39,203 bases of DNA from Caldithrix sp. (GCA_014730185.1 WJIP01000100.1:1-39203), one strand, 5' to 3'; shown: positions 25,647-34,345, numbered from the stretch's first letter. Numbers and translations are program-made. The notes: generated from the sequence alone by a model not told the origin.

Positions 25647-26932
25647 TCACACAGGAATCTTACCATTATCGACCGTTGCTTCATACTGCTTATATTGATA
25701 GAGGCCGTACATCATATAAGGTTCCAACAGTAAAACGGTGCGTATGGGGTATTAGCTGTGTGTTTTATGATCAGACTCCCTTTTTTGAATGTTCGTTTCA
25801 TCAGGGTATCTCTTTGCGTAATCTGTCTGCCGCTGTAACGATGATAAACGGGATCCCACTGGTTTTCTACCTTTATCAGCTCCACGCCTTCCACGAGATA
25901 ACTCTGATCTTCCCTAAGAGGTTCAAAAGATAAACCATTGCATTATAACAAAGTCTGGTAATTTTGTGCCCACCGGGACTCAATGATATACCCCAGGGGA
26001 CGAGATACGCTGTGTTTCACCACCAATTCTTTCATAAAATTGCTTGTATTAATGGTGGAATCCCGAACTGTTTTTTTATCGATAACATTTACTATACTGG
26101 TAAAGGTAGTGTCCGGCCATGTATTGGCCCAAAAATAATTTACCGGAATAAAATCGGGCAATGGCCGGTTACGGGCGGATTCGATTAATTGGCTATCCTG
26201 CAGGATCTGTTCATTATCATAAATAAAACGTTTAAGCAAGGCCAGATAAGCATCGATGCGTCTGCCCAGATCTGCGTCCGGGTCCGCGGCTTTGCGCCGG
26301 ATACCCGACTCAATGATGAAAGACAATCCACCGTAAGCAGCCAGACCGTTGCGGGCATCATCACCTTCTGGTGTACTGTAACGAAGTTCTTCCAATGGCG
26401 GCGTACCCCCTACATAATAAAGGGTATAGTTAAAGCCTTCCCGCTTCATATCACTGATAGCCCGCTCTCACCATCGTTTACCTGACTGATAAATACCAGG
26501 ATGGAGTAAGGGATTATTGGCACAATCCATCATAATTTCCGGCCATTCCAGCCAGCCTTTACGGCTGTATCCTTCGCTGTCTCTGCTAAATTCGTGACAA
26601 TCCACCGCCACATGAGGTTTGATTTTTTTATAAATCTGATGCAAAACCCAAGTTTCGGGCTGTTCCAGTAAAAGATGAGCCCGGTTCAGATCGGCATCCG
26701 CAGCGTTGCGCTGCTTATTCTGTACCGCCCCATCGGGATTGATCATAGGCATAATCCACAATTCGATATTGGGCGGCAGCAGACCGGGGTTTTTGCTCAA
26801 ATATTGCAGCATATACAGCAAAGCATCTTTACCCGCAGGTTCATTACCATGCTGCTGAGCAAAGAAAAATAATGTCCACCGGGGATTGTTTCCCGTATCT
26901 GAAACATGAAGCCAAATCCATTGCGCTACCAT
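25647..26932 (-). pseudogene. M14 zinc carboxypeptidase pseudogene
   Basis: One frame runs from 26932 to about 25750 and carries an M14 carboxypeptidase: FFAQQHGNEPAGKDA (zinc His and Glu), MPMINPDGAVQNKQRNA, DLNRAH, VAVDCHEFSRD (second zinc His), GGLSFIIESGI near the catalytic Glu region and LVEGVELIKVENQWDP. It is broken by an in-frame TGA (26468-26470) and an in-frame TAA (25943-25945). Next comes a one-base loss in a C run (GGGG on + at 25747-25750), after which the normal C-terminus TVLLLEPYMMYGLYQYKQY continues in another frame to a TGA at 25647-25649. The N-terminal 60 or more residues, including any signal peptide, are missing, with a TAA at 26954-26956. Four lesions make sequencing error an unlikely sole cause. 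Confidence 0.85.
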
Positions 26933-27059
26933 GGAGGCTCGGACGCTAACATTTTAAACAATCGCCGGATTACAGCGATCGATATGAGCATAGGGGCTAA
27001 AAATCCCCATTCCCATAATGAATATATCCGTATTGAAGATTTATTAAAAATTTCGCAAG

Positions 27060-27082
27060 TTATACGTAATTTAGTCGTATAA
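27060..27082. promoter_or_regulatory. Operator-like inverted repeat before the RpiR-type regulator
   Basis: TTATACG (27060-27066) and CGTATAA (27076-27082) are perfect 7-bp arms around nine bases; flanking AGT and ACT extend the symmetry with one extra base. It lies 16 bases before the regulator ATG, in the region shared with the divergent M14-S51 unit. Likely an autoregulatory RpiR site, by position. Confidence 0.55.
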
Positions 27083-27098
27083 AACTATCGGACACATC

Positions 27099-27952
27099 AT
27101 GCAAACCATCCAGCATTTGATAGTGGAAAAATTACCGGAGTATTCCAATAATCAAAAAAAGATTGCCAACTTCATCCTAGAAAATATGAAAACGGTACCT
27201 CTGCTATCCGTCAATCAAATTGCCGACAAAGTCGGGGTCAGTTCGGCCAGTGTGGTTCGTTTTTCCAGGTTATTGGGTTTTACAGGATATTTGGAGTTCC
27301 GGAATAAATTAATGGAAATTCTCAAAGAGCATCTTTCCCCCCTCGAACAATACAAAAAAACTCTGACGCAAAAGGATACATACAAAAACAGTCTGGAAAA
27401 AGTCGCCCAAAAAACCGTTGATAAAATCCATCATACCTTGGAACAAAATTCGCTGGACGTCTTTAAGCATATCATTCAGCATATCCGCAATGCCGATAAT
27501 ATATTCTGCCTGGGTATGGGCATATCCCAGTATCTGGCACAAATGATGGCCTACCTACTAAAATTGTACATAAAAAAGGCATTTGCTCTGAGCAGCGATT
27601 CTCCCTCCTTTCCGGAACAAATTGTTTTGATGGAAAAGAAGGACTTGTTGTTTGTTTTCAGTTTCCCCCCCCCCCCTACAGCCGACAAACCGTGGAAGCC
27701 GCAAAACAGGCCAAAAAATATGAATATTCCGGTAATCAGCTTCACAGATAAGAAAACGGCGCTCAGTGCGCAGTAATCCGAGCATATACTGACCGCCAGG
27801 ACGGACAATATTTTATTTACGAATTCCCTCGAGCCATAAGTATATTGATGAACGCTCTGGTTACCGAACTGGCCCTTACCGAAGAAAAAAAGGTTCTGGA
27901 AGGCTTACAGAAGATCGAAGATTATTTTAAAGATGAACGGTATTACTATTAA
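27099..27952 (+). pseudogene. MurR/RpiR family transcriptional regulator, multiply disrupted
   Basis: The first 190 residues are a normal RpiR regulator: an N-terminal HTH domain (IADKVGVSSASVVRFSRLLGF) and the start of the SIS sugar-phosphate domain (IFCLGMGISQYLAQMM, ALSSDSPSFPEQI). At a run of 12 C (27665-27676) the frame shifts; the expected YSRQTVEAAKQAKKY is in the next frame, and a further single base near 27721 returns to the first (NIPVISFTDKKTALSAQ). A TAA at 27774-27776 then stands where a Tyr codon is expected, before SEHILTARTDNILF. A last shift near 27835 leads to ISILMNALVTELALTEEKK and the natural stop at 27950-27952. Sugar sensing is therefore probably lost; the DNA-binding part could still be made. 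Confidence 0.85.
27665..27676 (+). repeat. Homopolymer of 12 C inside the RpiR gene
   Basis: Twelve consecutive C where the family has two Pro codons; seven would restore SFPPYSRQ. Such tracts slip readily in replication, so this could be a phase-variable switch, a decay lesion or a sequencing artefact. The additional lesions downstream favour decay. Confidence 0.7.
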
Positions 27953-28016
27953 TGCTTTGCTTAACCACACTAAAAACAAATGTAAACACCTATTCATATT
28001 ATCAGGAAACGACGCT

Positions 28017-28853
28017 ATGATTTTGAAATCGTTAAACATTATCGTGTATTTATTAGTTTCTATGTTATTTTTTTCCTGCAGCACCAATAAGCAATCTAGC
28101 CACTATCGCGGTCATTTGATTATTATTGGCGGCGGCAGCCGGCCGGAAGCGGTTATGCAAAAATTTATTCAGCTTGCCGGTGGTGAAGAGGCCCGAATTG
28201 CTATTATCCCTACGGCCAGCAGCCACTATCAGGAATCCGGCAAACGGTGTGTTGAAGAAATGCAAAACTACGGTGTTCAGGAAGCCAGAGCCTTCCATAT
28301 ACTTAGCCAGGAACAGGCGAATTCGGATTCGATGGTTAACGCATTGCAAAACTATTCCGGCATTTTTTTCGGTGGCGGCAATCAAAACCGGTTAACTGAG
28401 TTCATCAACGGCACCAGAACCTTGCAGGTACTGCATAAGATGTACCAAGAGGGTAAAACACTGGGTGGCACAAGCGCAGGTGCTGCCGTTATGAGTTCAA
28501 TTATGATAACGGGTGACGGTAACTGGTCTATCCTGCAAAAAGACAGCGTGATCAGCACGCCGGGATTTGGCATGTTAAAAGAAGCGATCATTGATCAGCA
28601 TTTCATTGCCCGGAAGCGTTTCAATCGCCTGCTTAATCTGGTAATCCAAAATAAAGTCGATGGTATCGGAATTGATGAACGTACGGCCTTGTGGGTTAAG
28701 CCTGATTTAAAGGTTGAAGTCATGGGTAAAAGCGTGGTCATCCATCTGGATGTAGATCGAACCTCCTGCCCCACTGAAACTGATTTATCAACATTGCGGG
28801 CTCAAAACATAATGCTTAACGTCTATGGTAAAGGAGATCAATTTCAACTCTGA
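28017..28853 (+). CDS. S51-family (cyanophycinase-like) lipoprotein
   Basis: 278 residues from the ATG at 28017, which has AGGAA eight bases upstream and opens a lipoprotein signal with lipobox LFFSC at about residue 20. An upstream ATG at 27933 lies inside the end of the RpiR gene and would bury the signal. The mature protein is a complete S51 domain: HLIIIGGGSRPEAVM, IAIIPTAS, GIFFGGGNQNRL, LGGTSAGAAVMSS with the nucleophile Ser, IIDQHFIARKRFNRLLN and DGIGIDERTAL. Cyanophycinases and related enzymes cleave aspartyl or isoaspartyl peptides; the substrate here is unknown. It follows the RpiR pseudogene by 64 bases and is a second S51 protein beside the secreted one at 23944-25614. Confidence 0.88.
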   Translation: MILKSLNIIVYLLVSMLFFSCSTNKQSSHYRGHLIIIGGGSRPEAVMQKFIQLAGGEEARIAIIPTASSHYQESGKRCVEEMQNYGVQEARAFHILSQEQANSDSMVNALQNYSGIFFGGGNQNRLTEFINGTRTLQVLHKMYQEGKTLGGTSAGAAVMSSIMITGDGNWSILQKDSVISTPGFGMLKEAIIDQHFIARKRFNRLLNLVIQNKVDGIGIDERTALWVKPDLKVEVMGKSVVIHLDVDRTSCPTETDLSTLRAQNIMLNVYGKGDQFQL

Positions 28854-28854
28854 A

Positions 28855-29523
28855 ATGCATATTCAACATCGCTGGGACTTGACGCCAAAAGAGGCCACCC
28901 AATTACAAAACAAGTTGGCCAGCCACATCAGTCTCGAGGATACCGGTCAACGGTTTACTACGGTTGCCGGGATCGATGTGAGTTACACCTTATCTGAAAA
29001 TAAGGCTCATGCCGCTATAGTCGTATGTGCCATGGATACATTGGATATCATCGAAGAACAAACAGCCGCAATGCCAATCACCTTTCCTTATATTCCGGGA
29101 TTACTCTCCTTCCGGGAAGTACCGGTTATTCTGAAAGCCTGCAACAAATTATCGATCTTTCCGCATCTTTTAGTATGCGACGGGCAGGGTATTGCACACC
29201 CACGGCGGTTAGGATTGGCCTGTCACTTAGGTTTGTATCTGGATAAACCGGCTATTGGGGTAGCCAAAAAACGGTTAACCGGTGCACATCGCCAATTGGG
29301 GATACATAAAGGAAACTGGACTTATTTGAAAGCCGGGGATGAAAAAATTGGTATTGTATTTCGTTCCCGCAAAAAGGTAAAGCCAATCTACATTTCCCCG
29401 GGGCATAAGATCAGCATGAACAGGGCACTCTCATTGATTCGCCGCATGCATACTGTTTACCGGCTGCCGCAACCCATCCGTTATGCGCATCGCCTGGCTA
29501 ACGAAAGTAAGGGCATTATTTAG
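28855..29523 (+). CDS. nfi: Endonuclease V (deoxyinosine 3' endonuclease)
   Basis: Nicks DNA one base 3' of deoxyinosine during repair of deaminated adenine. About 222 residues, the usual size. All family motifs are visible: VAGIDVSYT (catalytic Asp), PYIPGLLSFRE (wedge loop), LVCDGQGIAHPRRLG (second Asp and His), IGVAKKRLTG, and GHKISM near the C-terminus. Two starts are possible: ATG 28825, which overlaps the end of the S51 gene, and ATG 28855, which begins one base after its TGA and gives the family-like N-terminus. AAGGAGAT at about 28830 fits neither ideally. The gene is probably co-transcribed with the S51 lipoprotein. Its last eight bases overlap the end of the convergent LPP20 gene. 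Confidence 0.92.
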   Translation: MHIQHRWDLTPKEATQLQNKLASHISLEDTGQRFTTVAGIDVSYTLSENKAHAAIVVCAMDTLDIIEEQTAAMPITFPYIPGLLSFREVPVILKACNKLSIFPHLLVCDGQGIAHPRRLGLACHLGLYLDKPAIGVAKKRLTGAHRQLGIHKGNWTYLKAGDEKIGIVFRSRKKVKPIYISPGHKISMNRALSLIRRMHTVYRLPQPIRYAHRLANESKGII

Positions 29524-29965
29524 CGGTTTGCATCTCCAGCAGCACATAAACCTGCCAGAACTTATCGCTCTTATACTTTTCGATTTCTTTGACTTCATGA
29601 ATTGGTAATTGCACATTGAGTTCATTAGCGGATGCCCCTCCGCTTTCAGTATGTGCGGGATTTTGCAACGCGCTGTATTTCTCAGCTAATTGAATGCGGG
29701 CCTGCATGGTTGCTTTTCGCTGGGCGATTTCTCCCCTTATGGAACGGGCCGTACCGACTGCGTAAATAAAGCCATCTTTCTGCGGTACGTTTTCAAACCA
29801 GTTCGGTACCGGAACTTCCTGTTCTATATTTGTTCGCATACTATCCTTTTGATGGGTTAAACTGCTGTCGGCCGGCATTTGATTTTCTTGATCATCAGTG
29901 GAAGAACAGGCAACCAAGACAACAACAATAAGGCCGGTGGTCAAAAATCTGAAAATTTTATCCAT
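29516..29965 (-). CDS. LPP20-family lipoprotein
   Basis: 149 residues. Signal with lipobox LVVVLVAC (Cys at about 20), a Ser/Asp/Gln-rich linker, then an LPP20-type domain: PVPNWFENVP, GFIYAVGTARSIRGEIAQRKATMQARIQLAEKY. This is the family pattern of PxW..P, a G-A/V-G strand and a long Ala-rich helix. LPP20 relatives are outer-membrane lipoproteins, some of them flagellar (FlgP-like), but function is mostly unknown. It is the last gene of the - strand envelope cluster, 15 bases after the FecR gene. Its 3' end overlaps nfi by eight bases. Confidence 0.75.
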   Translation of the reverse strand: MDKIFRFLTTGLIVVVLVACSSTDDQENQMPADSSLTHQKDSMRTNIEQEVPVPNWFENVPQKDGFIYAVGTARSIRGEIAQRKATMQARIQLAEKYSALQNPAHTESGGASANELNVQLPIHEVKEIEKYKSDKFWQVYVLLEMQTAK

Positions 29966-29980
29966 TTAAAACCATTTTGT

Positions 29981-30784
29981 TTATTTGTTTTGCAGCAAAC
30001 GATCGCGTTCTTTGTTCCAGCGTACCCAGTCCGATTGATTGTCTTCCTGCATATCAAATGTAGAAGCTTTATAAGAGATATCCTGCATAGCCTTAAACGC
30101 TTTTAAATCGTTTTCCACCATCTGATTAAACTGCTGTTGGTCCTGCTGTTTAAAACGTTCGAAAGCATCCATATCATCTTCCCGGAAATTACGGAACGCT
30201 TCCTCTTGTTGTTTTTTATAGGTTTCAAAATCCATTACCAATATCAGCTCCTGACCGCCGGTCACTTTAAAAGTTGAATCGGCCAGCGCCGTCCGCCCTT
30301 TGTTGTAAGGCGTAACCGCCAGTTCGCCTTGATAACAACGGTAGGACGTTTGATTGGAATCGCTTTCCAAACGAAACACTGTGCCGCGCACTGCGCAAAT
30401 GGACGTGGGTGTTTTAACCCGAACAGAACTTTCTCCGCGTGGGAAAAACAGACTCAACCATCCTCTGCCTTTGCTCACCTCCACTTCATTTTCATTTTTT
30501 GCCGGTTGGGTAATTTCCACAACCGAATTTTCACCAATACGCATAACTTTCTTGGTGGACAAGGTTACCTCACATCGGGCTTCCTTATCGGTCTTTATTT
30601 TATCACGATTATGCACCGGTGCCTGAAATTCAGCCGTTTCCCAGGATAACCTACCAGCATCCTGGATAAAATACTTGCCAATGGAAAAAGTGACTTTACC
30701 AACAGAACTCTGCTTCGGTTGTTGGCCATAGCCCATGCAAAGCAGAGTCAGAAGTATCAAAATAATTATTCCTATATGCTTCAT
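29981..30784 (-). CDS. FecR-domain exported protein with C-terminal helical repeat
   Basis: 267 residues with a signal peptide (ending near GYGQ). A FecR domain covers about residues 28-165: VGKVTFSIGKYFIQ, VHNRDKIKTDKEARCEVTLS, MRIGENSVVEIT, KTPTSICAVRGTVFRLE and YQGELAV, which is the standard beta-helix pattern. There is no transmembrane anti-sigma anchor, so it is a stand-alone periplasmic FecR protein rather than a FecI partner. The last 80 residues are a charged helix with a recurring Phe-Asp pattern (EEAFRNFREDDMDAFERF, QQDQQQFNQMVENDLKAF) that also occurs in the next protein upstream. AGAGGATTC precedes the ATG. It is co-oriented and 44 bases from the transglutaminase gene. Confidence 0.82.
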   Translation of the reverse strand: MKHIGIIILILLTLLCMGYGQQPKQSSVGKVTFSIGKYFIQDAGRLSWETAEFQAPVHNRDKIKTDKEARCEVTLSTKKVMRIGENSVVEITQPAKNENEVEVSKGRGWLSLFFPRGESSVRVKTPTSICAVRGTVFRLESDSNQTSYRCYQGELAVTPYNKGRTALADSTFKVTGGQELILVMDFETYKKQQEEAFRNFREDDMDAFERFKQQDQQQFNQMVENDLKAFKAMQDISYKASTFDMQEDNQSDWVRWNKERDRLLQNK

Positions 30785-30828
30785 AAGAATCCTCTGATCT
30801 ATAATGATTCGAAATTAATTCACAAGAA

Positions 30829-32301
30829 TTATTTGTAACCTAATATTTTGGGAGTTACGTCCCGATATTCCGGCATCGCCATTCCCGCCCTTGCATTAAC
30901 ATAGGTAGGATCACACACCGTATACTGTTTTCCTTTATAGTTTACATGATCCCCGCTGACCGTTGTACCAAGATTAACAGCGGTACTGATATGGCCGGGG
31001 TAATCCAAAATAAGGATCTTCTTGCCCAGTAATTGTTCGACCAGAAAAGCAAACAAAATGGATCGATCTTCGCAGTCTGAATCGGGATAGTGGATAGTTT
31101 CTTCCGGCAACAAATATTTTTCCCGGCCGAATTGTATATCATCGGTTTTATACCCAAATGCGGTTTGCGCAAAGCGCAATAAAAAATTTACAGCCTGCAA
31201 TTCGGTCATCCCATCCACATGGGGCCGGAGAGCATCGAGCAATGAGAACTGAAAGGCTTCCGAAGGCGTTGCGGTAAAAAATAAGCTCAACTCAGTTTGT
31301 GGATAGTCATTAAAAAATTTTATCGCATCCGCATTATATTTAACACGGAGTGCGTAATGATTGTCCTCATAAGTAAACGTCAATTTTTTGGTGGCGTTCT
31401 TTCGTGAAATTACCGGCATCATAACGATATCTAAACCTACATCCTGTTCTGCAGCCTGATGACTTCCCCGGTAAGTATATACGGGTTGTCCCTTATTCAG
31501 AGCATGGCCGAATGGCGCAAAGTAAAACCGTTTACCATCAATCACGGTAAAAGGCGTTTCATACATCATTTGCCTTGTAGGGATCATTAACAGAATATGC
31601 TTACCCTGATAAGCAACTTTTGCCTGTAAGCCACTTTTGTTTAAAAAGAACCAATCCAGCAGCAGTTGCTGATTGATATTCGCTCCGGCCGTCTTTTGGC
31701 TAAAGGCATGAATCAGTAGTACATATCCCCAATCATTCAAACGCATTGTATTTTTTAAGGTTTGCAACTGCTGAACCGTTTCATTATAATCGCTCTTCGC
31801 CATTTTCGTCCACGCTGCTGCAATATCTTTTTTGTTCCCACTAAAACGGTTAAACAGGGGAGCTGGGGATTCATAATTGACCGTTAACGGTTTGTCAAAA
31901 AAATCAAATGTGGTCTGGGGCTTATCCGGTTCTGAAACCGGTTTTTGTATTTCCGGTTCGGTTATCGGTTTAGGTTTGGGTTTAGGCACCTTAATTTTTT
32001 TCGATGATTCTTTAATTTCGGGTTTTGGTATTTTCCGCTCGGGTGGTTTTTGCGGTTTTGGCGCTACGGGCATTTCAACCGGTTTTGGTTTTGGATCAGC
32101 CTCAACGCCCTGATCGGTCTGGAAGGCTTTCCAGTCTTGTTCCAGAAATTTTAAGAATGCCTTGTCCTGTTCGTCCAAATAATTCTGAAATTTTTGACGA
32201 TCTTTCTTCTTCCACTCTTCAAAATTTTCCTGAGTGAAGGCGTTTTGTAGTAAAAGGATACCAAGTATCAAGGTGGTATAAACATTTAATTGACGCAACA
32301 T
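30829..32301 (-). CDS. Exported transglutaminase-like protein with helical repeat and Pro/Lys linker
   Basis: 490 residues. A signal peptide ends near residue 23 (AFTQ). Residues 24-65 are a charged helix with the Phe-Asp repeat (FEEWKKKDRQKFQNYLDEQ, AFLKFLEQDWKAFQ). A linker of about 90 residues, rich in Pro, Lys and Glu in PKPKP-like units, probably spans the periplasm. The C-terminal 330 residues end in a transglutaminase-like cysteine protease fold: SDCEDRSILFAFLVEQL with the candidate Cys, DYPGHISTAVNLG with the His and YTVCDPTYVNARAGM with the Asp. Such domains cleave or cross-link peptides, here of unknown identity. The strong site GGAGGGGGG abuts the ATG. It lies between the FecR and DUF2135 genes in the same direction. 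Confidence 0.8.
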   Translation of the reverse strand: MLRQLNVYTTLILGILLLQNAFTQENFEEWKKKDRQKFQNYLDEQDKAFLKFLEQDWKAFQTDQGVEADPKPKPVEMPVAPKPQKPPERKIPKPEIKESSKKIKVPKPKPKPITEPEIQKPVSEPDKPQTTFDFFDKPLTVNYESPAPLFNRFSGNKKDIAAAWTKMAKSDYNETVQQLQTLKNTMRLNDWGYVLLIHAFSQKTAGANINQQLLLDWFFLNKSGLQAKVAYQGKHILLMIPTRQMMYETPFTVIDGKRFYFAPFGHALNKGQPVYTYRGSHQAAEQDVGLDIVMMPVISRKNATKKLTFTYEDNHYALRVKYNADAIKFFNDYPQTELSLFFTATPSEAFQFSLLDALRPHVDGMTELQAVNFLLRFAQTAFGYKTDDIQFGREKYLLPEETIHYPDSDCEDRSILFAFLVEQLLGKKILILDYPGHISTAVNLGTTVSGDHVNYKGKQYTVCDPTYVNARAGMAMPEYRDVTPKILGYK

Positions 32302-32330
32302 CCCCCCTCCCTTCTTTTATTTTGAAAATT

Positions 32331-33506
32331 TTATCGGATAACGCCTGAGCTGCTGCTTTCGTTAAACAACTCATTTAGTGTGATAATTTGATTATGTTCA
32401 TTAATCCGAAAAACCTTCCATGCGGTTCCCCTTTGATGTCGGGGAATATCAAAACTGGCTTTAAGTTTACCATCGGCATACACATCTACATGGGCCTGAC
32501 TCATGGATAAATCGATGCTATTGTCACGATTGCGGCCGCTGTAATTGTGCACAGCATATGTGTACTTGCCTCTTGCCGGACGATAAATAGTTATAGTTTC
32601 CGGGCCATAGGAATTTTGGTCATCAATATCAAGGAAATCCTTTCCACCGATCGTTGTACGATTGCGCCACCAGATATGAAAATGGTTGCCACCTGGTTCA
32701 GGACCGGCCAGATGGGCATCCAGATCGCGTGGAAAAGGTCCCCAAGTTAGCACTATGCGAAATTGATCAACTTTGGGGGTTAGAGCAAAATTCATCTGCA
32801 CCGGTAGCTCCGTCAAATCCATCTCGAACTCATGCTTGGACGCTAGAAATCCATCCTTACTAAATAAGACATCGTATTTTCCATAGGGAAATTTTTGCTG
32901 GAATAGGCCCTCTTCATCGGTTTTACCTTTGCCGACGGTTTCACCGGTTTGCCGGTTTTTCACCATCACATTAACACCCGCCAACGGTTCTCCGGTTGCT
33001 GCATTAACCATTGATACCTTATATATACGCTGGTGTTGATACATTTCCGTAAATTCAAAAAACTGGTTATCGATAATGGCGCCACCTCGAAAAACCAGAC
33101 CCGGTGTATTTTGCGGTACCGTTAACTGGTAGGTTTGTTGATTGACATTATCTTCAACCCAGATTTCCACCTTGGCGTTAGATAACATCATAAAATCATC
33201 CTCTGTGGCGAAAGATTCATCCATTAAATTGTTCACCACCCAAATATTTACCAGTCGGTCGCCGGCATCAATGATTATAAACTCTTGAGTGCCACCGTCA
33301 AATGTAGTACTGCTTTCAATGTTTCCATCGGAAGACGTTTCTTTTAGATTTCCGCGGATCGCTTCCACTTTGCCATCATGATAATATTGCAAAACGCCTT
33401 CAGCTTCGCCCATCATTGCCATTTCATCCCAACGAATAGTAACTTTAAAATCATAAGCTTGCAACGGTACAACTGTCAGAAGGATCCAAAGTAACCATTT
33501 CCACAT
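32331..33506 (-). CDS. Exported protein with carboxypeptidase-regulatory-like and DUF2135 (YfaP) domains
   Basis: 391 residues after a signal peptide that ends near QAYDF. The N-terminal 145 residues are an unrecognised beta-rich domain. About 160-240 is a carboxypeptidase-regulatory (peptidase associated) fold: YKVSMVNAATGEPLAGVNVM, KGKTDEEGLFQQKFPYGKY, FSKDGFLA. About 250-375 is DUF2135/YfaP-like: LTWGPFPRDLDAHLAGP, HFHIWWRN, FLDIDDQNSYGPETITI, GKYTYAVHNYSG and GTAWKVFRI. YfaP-type proteins are periplasmic and occur near alpha-2-macroglobulin-like genes, which are not in this window. AAAGGAG precedes the ATG. Gaps to both neighbours are under 40 bases, so it is in the same operon. Confidence 0.8.
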   Translation of the reverse strand: MWKWLLWILLTVVPLQAYDFKVTIRWDEMAMMGEAEGVLQYYHDGKVEAIRGNLKETSSDGNIESSTTFDGGTQEFIIIDAGDRLVNIWVVNNLMDESFATEDDFMMLSNAKVEIWVEDNVNQQTYQLTVPQNTPGLVFRGGAIIDNQFFEFTEMYQHQRIYKVSMVNAATGEPLAGVNVMVKNRQTGETVGKGKTDEEGLFQQKFPYGKYDVLFSKDGFLASKHEFEMDLTELPVQMNFALTPKVDQFRIVLTWGPFPRDLDAHLAGPEPGGNHFHIWWRNRTTIGGKDFLDIDDQNSYGPETITIYRPARGKYTYAVHNYSGRNRDNSIDLSMSQAHVDVYADGKLKASFDIPRHQRGTAWKVFRINEHNQIITLNELFNESSSSGVIR

Positions 33507-33543
33507 AATGGGCTCCTTTCCATGATTAATTAAAAAAATTGGA

Positions 33544-34332
33544 TTACTTTAGCATTGGTGAGTATAGATCCGATTTGCTAATTCGGGCAAGGGCGTAGTA
33601 AAGTTTGTTTTTTAAATCCGGGTAACGCTGGATGATATTTATATTTTGCATATTATAGTAGATCCGGATGAATGTAATTTCTTCCATGGATTCCAGCGAG
33701 AGAATATCCGTATTTTCTTCCGCAAGCAGATTGATCTTGTGTACTTCTACAGCTAAGTTATTCAATATGGAGAATACGGCCTGTTCCTCCGCTGTTTTCC
33801 AACCATCATTTTCCCGGCCCTGGGCAGTATACATGCCTACTCCATAGTAATATTGGTCGTCTTGATAAAAGGTTTTCGCAATCCATTCCGGTTTTTTTAT
33901 TGCCTTAACCTGTATACGGGGAGCCTTTTGCGTGGTAATCGTATCGAGTGTGAATGCGCCAATGTAATCGCCCGTTAAAATATTAATGTCGAATTTTTCT
34001 ACCAATTTTAATTGCTTCTCTATAGAAGAAACGGAATCATCGGAAAAATAATAGTAATAATTACTGTTTTTAAGTAAATCGTTTGAACCAGACACATCGA
34101 AGATTTCTAACCGGCCTTCGGCAATGCAATCTTTGTAAATACAATACATATATGCTGCATCTTCTTTGGCAGATAAACCACCATAACTGTATCCAATAAT
34201 TAATTCAGGATATTCCTGGGGATATATAAACCATTCGGGATAATTGTTTGCCGGAATGACATCGCGTGACAGAATCATTAAGAAAAAGAGCAGAGTAAGA
34301 GTCGTTTTCCAGTTCAGGGATCGTTCAGTCAT
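33544..34332 (-). CDS. Exported LPP20-like protein with two copies of the domain
   Basis: 262 residues. A signal peptide (LTLLFFLMILSRDVIPAN) precedes two segments of LPP20 character: YPEWFIYPQEYPELIIGYSYG with an Ala/Tyr helix (about 31-80), and KKPEWIAKTFYQDDQYYYGVGMYT followed by a helix EEQAVFSILNNLAVEVH (about 148-205). Both keep the PEW motif and a glycine strand. The match is weaker than in its neighbours, so it is a diverged member. There is no lipobox Cys, so the protein is likely soluble in the periplasm. The terminator at 34346-34370 separates it from the upstream gene, so this part of the cluster may have its own promoter, though I see none that is convincing. Confidence 0.65.
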   Translation of the reverse strand: MTERSLNWKTTLTLLFFLMILSRDVIPANNYPEWFIYPQEYPELIIGYSYGGLSAKEDAAYMYCIYKDCIAEGRLEIFDVSGSNDLLKNSNYYYYFSDDSVSSIEKQLKLVEKFDINILTGDYIGAFTLDTITTQKAPRIQVKAIKKPEWIAKTFYQDDQYYYGVGMYTAQGRENDGWKTAEEQAVFSILNNLAVEVHKINLLAEENTDILSLESMEEITFIRIYYNMQNINIIQRYPDLKNKLYYALARISKSDLYSPMLK

Positions 34333-34345
34333 TATTGAGTCCGAT

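Noticed and set aside
26450-26480. The in-frame TGA in the M14 gene as a selenocysteine or recoded Trp codon
   Set aside because: The position is not a catalytic or Cys position of the family, TGA serves as a normal stop for several other genes here, and the gene carries other lesions.
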